From assembly GCA_041391965.1 (NCBI GenBank), contig JAWKMZ010000001.1, positions 496,001 through 560,000 of the forward strand: a stretch of DNA of 64,000 nucleotides, read 5' to 3'. Position 1 is the stretch's first letter. Every line of letters starts with the position of its first letter. Below the pieces are notes generated by a model. That model did not search any database. It was not told where the DNA came from and saw only the letters and a program-made list of their open reading frames with translations. Below, piece after piece: positions 61,896-64,000 of this stretch. The translations under genes and the position numbers were made by a program. The DNA comes from JAWKMZ01 sp041391965. GTDB lineage: Bacteria; Bacteroidota; Bacteroidia; Flavobacteriales; Flavobacteriaceae.

Positions 61896-62627
61896 ATGGA
61901 AACACTACATAAAAATTCAGAAAAACAAATCGGCCAATTTGTAGCCGAAGATTACAGAACAGCTTCCGTATTTACTAAATATGGCATCGATTTTTGCTGT
62001 AAAGGCGATAGAACCATTGAAGAAGTTTGCGACAAAAAAAACATTGACAGTGCTGAATTGATTTCAGAACTTGATGCTATTTTAAACGCTTCTACCAACC
62101 AAAGTATTGATTACAAATCTTGGCCCTTGGATTTATTAGCAGAATACATTGAAAAAAAACACCACAGATACGTAGAAGAAAAAACACCCATTATACGTCA
62201 GTTTTTAGACAAACTTTGCAAAGTTCATGGCGAAAGACATCCTGAGTTGTTTGAAATAAACGCCTTATTTATTGCAACCTCAAGAGCTTTAGGTGCTCAT
62301 ATGAAAAAGGAAGAATTAATTTTATTCCCTTTTATCAAAAAAATGGTAAAAGCAAAAATAGATGGAACACCAATTCAATCGCCTCAATTTGAGACTATTG
62401 AAAGTCCAATTACCATGATGAAACAAGATCACGAAGATGAAGGTGAACGCTTTAGAAAAATAGTTGAGCTAACTGATAATTACACTCCACCTTCTGATGC
62501 TTGCAACACTTACAAAGTAACCTTTGCAATGCTTGATGAGTTTGAAAAAGATTTGCACTTGCACATTCATTTAGAAAACAATATACTATTTCCAGAAGCT
62601 ATCAAACTGGAACAAAAATTTGATTAA
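61896..62627 (+). CDS. ric: iron-sulfur cluster repair di-iron protein
   Basis: Ric/YtfE/ScdA protein that repairs Fe-S clusters damaged by NO or peroxide. An N-terminal DUF542-type motif (YGIDFCCKGDRT, C29 and C30) is followed by a hemerythrin-like four-helix domain with ligands in KHHRYVEEKTP, HMKKEELILFPF, KQDHEDEGERF and HLHIHLENN. The 243-residue length is complete. It is next to an Rrf2-family regulator and cbb3 genes. Confidence 0.95.
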   Translation: METLHKNSEKQIGQFVAEDYRTASVFTKYGIDFCCKGDRTIEEVCDKKNIDSAELISELDAILNASTNQSIDYKSWPLDLLAEYIEKKHHRYVEEKTPIIRQFLDKLCKVHGERHPELFEINALFIATSRALGAHMKKEELILFPFIKKMVKAKIDGTPIQSPQFETIESPITMMKQDHEDEGERFRKIVELTDNYTPPSDACNTYKVTFAMLDEFEKDLHLHIHLENNILFPEAIKLEQKFD

Positions 62628-62638
62628 TATTTGGTTTG

Positions 62639-62750
62639 AAGAGACACTTCTTGAAGTTACTTAACCTACTGTAATAACCTCTATTTTTTGAGAGGGAAAT
62701 AGAAAGCATTACATCATTAAGAAACTAAAAAAAGAAGTGTCTCTTTTTTT
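62639..62750 (+). ncRNA. candidate structured RNA or long terminator
   Basis: A perfect 14-bp stem has AAGAGACACTTCTT at 62639-62652 and AAGAAGTGTCTCTT at 62732-62745, followed by a T-run. Its 79-base loop contains a second hairpin, CCTCT/AGAGG (62678-62695). A weak -7 (AATATTTG, 62626-62633) would put a start at about 62639. It could be the terminator of ric or an independent small RNA; no coding frame of interest is inside. Confidence 0.4.
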
Positions 62751-62760
62751 AAACTAATAC

Positions 62761-62768
62761 TATCTTTG
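62761..62768 (+). promoter_or_regulatory. putative -7 element for the membrane protein gene
   Basis: TATCTTTG matches TAnnTTTG; the ATG is 20 bases downstream. Confidence 0.45.
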
Positions 62769-62788
62769 TAGTCTTAAGTAAAATTTTA

Positions 62789-63994
62789 ATGCAAAAAAAA
62801 CTAATTGTTGTAAGCCTTTTCAACTTTTTAGTTGCTGCACTTATGGGTTTAACATTGCGTTATGTTTACATCAATCCCATAGATGTCAATTACGGGTTTT
62901 TAATGCACGCACACTCGCATGTTGCCATGTTGGGTTGGGTGTATTTAGCACTTTATGTTTTAATAGTTCATTATTTTATTCCAGATAAGAAACCGGTTTT
63001 CACTCGGTTATTTTGGTTTACGGAAATTGCTGTGATAGGCATGATGCTCAGTTTTCCAATACAAGGCTATGCAGCCATTTCCATTTCATTTTCTGCACTC
63101 CATATTTTTTGTAGCTATTACTTTGCTTACTTGGTTTGGAAACACCATAAAGTAAACACATTACCAACTCGTTATTTGTTAAAAGCATCGCTCATTTTTA
63201 TGCTTTTATCTACCATTGGTGTTTTGAGTTTAGGTCTTATTGTTGCTAAATTAGGTTCAGATGCCGCTTTGTATCAAATTGCCATACAGTTTTTTCTACA
63301 CTTTCAATTTAATGGTTGGTTTTTAATTGCTGTTTTAGCATTGTTTATCAATCAATTTCAAATTCAAAATATCAAACTGTTTAAACGTTTTTTTGTATTT
63401 CTTATTTTGGCAACCACTTTCACTTTAGGGCTCCCTGTAAGTTGGTTTGCTTATCATTCTTTTTTATTGATTATCAATGGTTTTGGTGTGTTGATGCAAT
63501 TATTAGCGCTGTGGTATTTTATAAAATTGATACAGCCTTTTATGAATAATTTTTGGAGCCAAATCCCTAAACTTTTAAAGTTGATGTATGGGTTTGCAAT
63601 TAGCAACTTTATTTTAAAGATTGTGTTGCAAAGTGCTTCAATTATCCCAGAAATAGCTCATATTAGCCACTTATACAGAAATTTTGTAATTGGTTTTATA
63701 CATTTAACGATGTTAGGTTGTGTCAGCGGATTTTTATTCGCCTTTTTATTGCAAAGTGTTTTAGCAAACGTAAAAAGCACCTTTTTGAACTTAGGCATTT
63801 ATAGTTTTATCCTTGGGTTTTTATTGACCGAACTCCTTTTATTTATTCAAGGCCTTTTATTTTATTTTGAAATTGGGATGATACCCAACTATTATCTCAT
63901 TTTATTTATAAGTAGCATTTTTTTGCCATTAGGCATTTTTATTTTTTTAACTCAAATTGTAAAACATGAATCCAAAACCACAAAAACGACATAA
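62789..63994 (+). CDS. 12-helix histidine-rich membrane protein, heme-copper-oxidase-I-like
   Basis: A 401-residue protein with about 12 hydrophobic segments. Histidines sit in helices as in subunit I of heme-copper oxidases or NorB: LMHAHSHVAMLGW (about residue 40), QFFLHFQFNGW (about 170), VSWFAYHSFLL (about 220) and FIHLTMLGCVSGFLF (about 310). It is too short for NorB or CcoN and has no heme c motif. It may be an NO-related membrane protein of the NnrS or NorB-like kind; the family is not certain. It follows ric in the same direction. Confidence 0.6.
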   Translation: MQKKLIVVSLFNFLVAALMGLTLRYVYINPIDVNYGFLMHAHSHVAMLGWVYLALYVLIVHYFIPDKKPVFTRLFWFTEIAVIGMMLSFPIQGYAAISISFSALHIFCSYYFAYLVWKHHKVNTLPTRYLLKASLIFMLLSTIGVLSLGLIVAKLGSDAALYQIAIQFFLHFQFNGWFLIAVLALFINQFQIQNIKLFKRFFVFLILATTFTLGLPVSWFAYHSFLLIINGFGVLMQLLALWYFIKLIQPFMNNFWSQIPKLLKLMYGFAISNFILKIVLQSASIIPEIAHISHLYRNFVIGFIHLTMLGCVSGFLFAFLLQSVLANVKSTFLNLGIYSFILGFLLTELLLFIQGLLFYFEIGMIPNYYLILFISSIFLPLGIFIFLTQIVKHESKTTKTT

Positions 63995-64000
63995 AGCTTT

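Noticed and set aside
1..64000. Prophage, insertion sequence or defence island
   Set aside because: No integrase, transposase, phage structural gene or restriction gene was seen; genes are typical core functions.

Overview
The window looks like a stretch of the core chromosome of a marine-type member of the Flavobacteriaceae (phylum Bacteroidota). The evidence is low G+C, putative promoters of the TAnnTTTG type rather than the E. coli -10 type, a GldH gliding-motility lipoprotein, proteins with type IX secretion C-terminal domains (a type A and a type B form), a fused CcoN-CcoO oxidase subunit and a 7TMR-DISM hybrid kinase. I see no prophage, insertion sequence, CRISPR array or integrated island. 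About 60 protein genes, one tRNA and a set of terminators and promoter-like sites can be supported.

Layout. 1-3.1 kb: DNA repair methyltransferase (cut by the left edge), a PolB-type exonuclease and a double-domain peptide-type ABC ATPase. 3.1-3.5 kb: non-coding, with short degenerate repeats and a terminator. 3.5-9 kb (minus strand): 3-oxoacid CoA-transferase scoAB, then a cell-envelope operon ricT-like / gldH / class A PBP. 9-18.6 kb: sodA, then addA-like helicase-nuclease, kbl, an OmpA/TSP3 porin and addB-like nuclease. 18.6-31.4 kb: hybrid histidine kinase, tRNA-Ala, universal stress protein, a 32-residue membrane peptide, a 2OG oxygenase, queD, lpxH, an MFS exporter, an OmpA-family protein, recJ, osmC and AhpD-like peroxide genes, a UDG-family protein and rsmI. 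31.4-42.4 kb: a large type-B-sorted DUF11 protein, tdk-alr, mscL, asd, and a diheme lipoprotein beside an FG-GAP/ASPIC protein with a type-A sorting domain. 42.4-51.7 kb: an ABC ATPase, Gre-like protein, mtgA and FAD oxidoreductase, then accC-accB, fabH, rpmF-DUF177, pdxA and ribE.

51.9-64 kb is the most coherent module: an Fnr/Crp regulator faces a complete microaerobic respiration cluster (ccoI, ccoS, ccoNO, ccoQ, ccoP, ccoG, ccoH, TauE/SafE-like protein). An Rrf2 regulator with three cysteines, the di-iron repair protein Ric and a 12-helix histidine-rich membrane protein that resembles heme-copper oxidase subunit I follow. Two near-identical palindromes (ATGAY-N4-ATCAT) sit upstream of ccoI and ccoS at exactly the same distance from putative -7 elements, as expected of class II Fnr activation. 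Two further sites sharing the half-site GATAA-N2-TTATC sit upstream of the Rrf2 gene and ric, suggesting an autoregulated NO or Fe-S stress regulon. Between ric and the last gene a 14-bp stem encloses a structured 79-base loop and ends in a T-run; it could be a long terminator or a small RNA.

Most genes are conserved housekeeping functions. I do not see a clearly new multi-gene defence or biosynthetic system. The best candidates for something undescribed are the two regulons of the cbb3/NO region, the structured RNA candidate, the PID-CTERM-like small protein, and the unassigned membrane protein at the right end.
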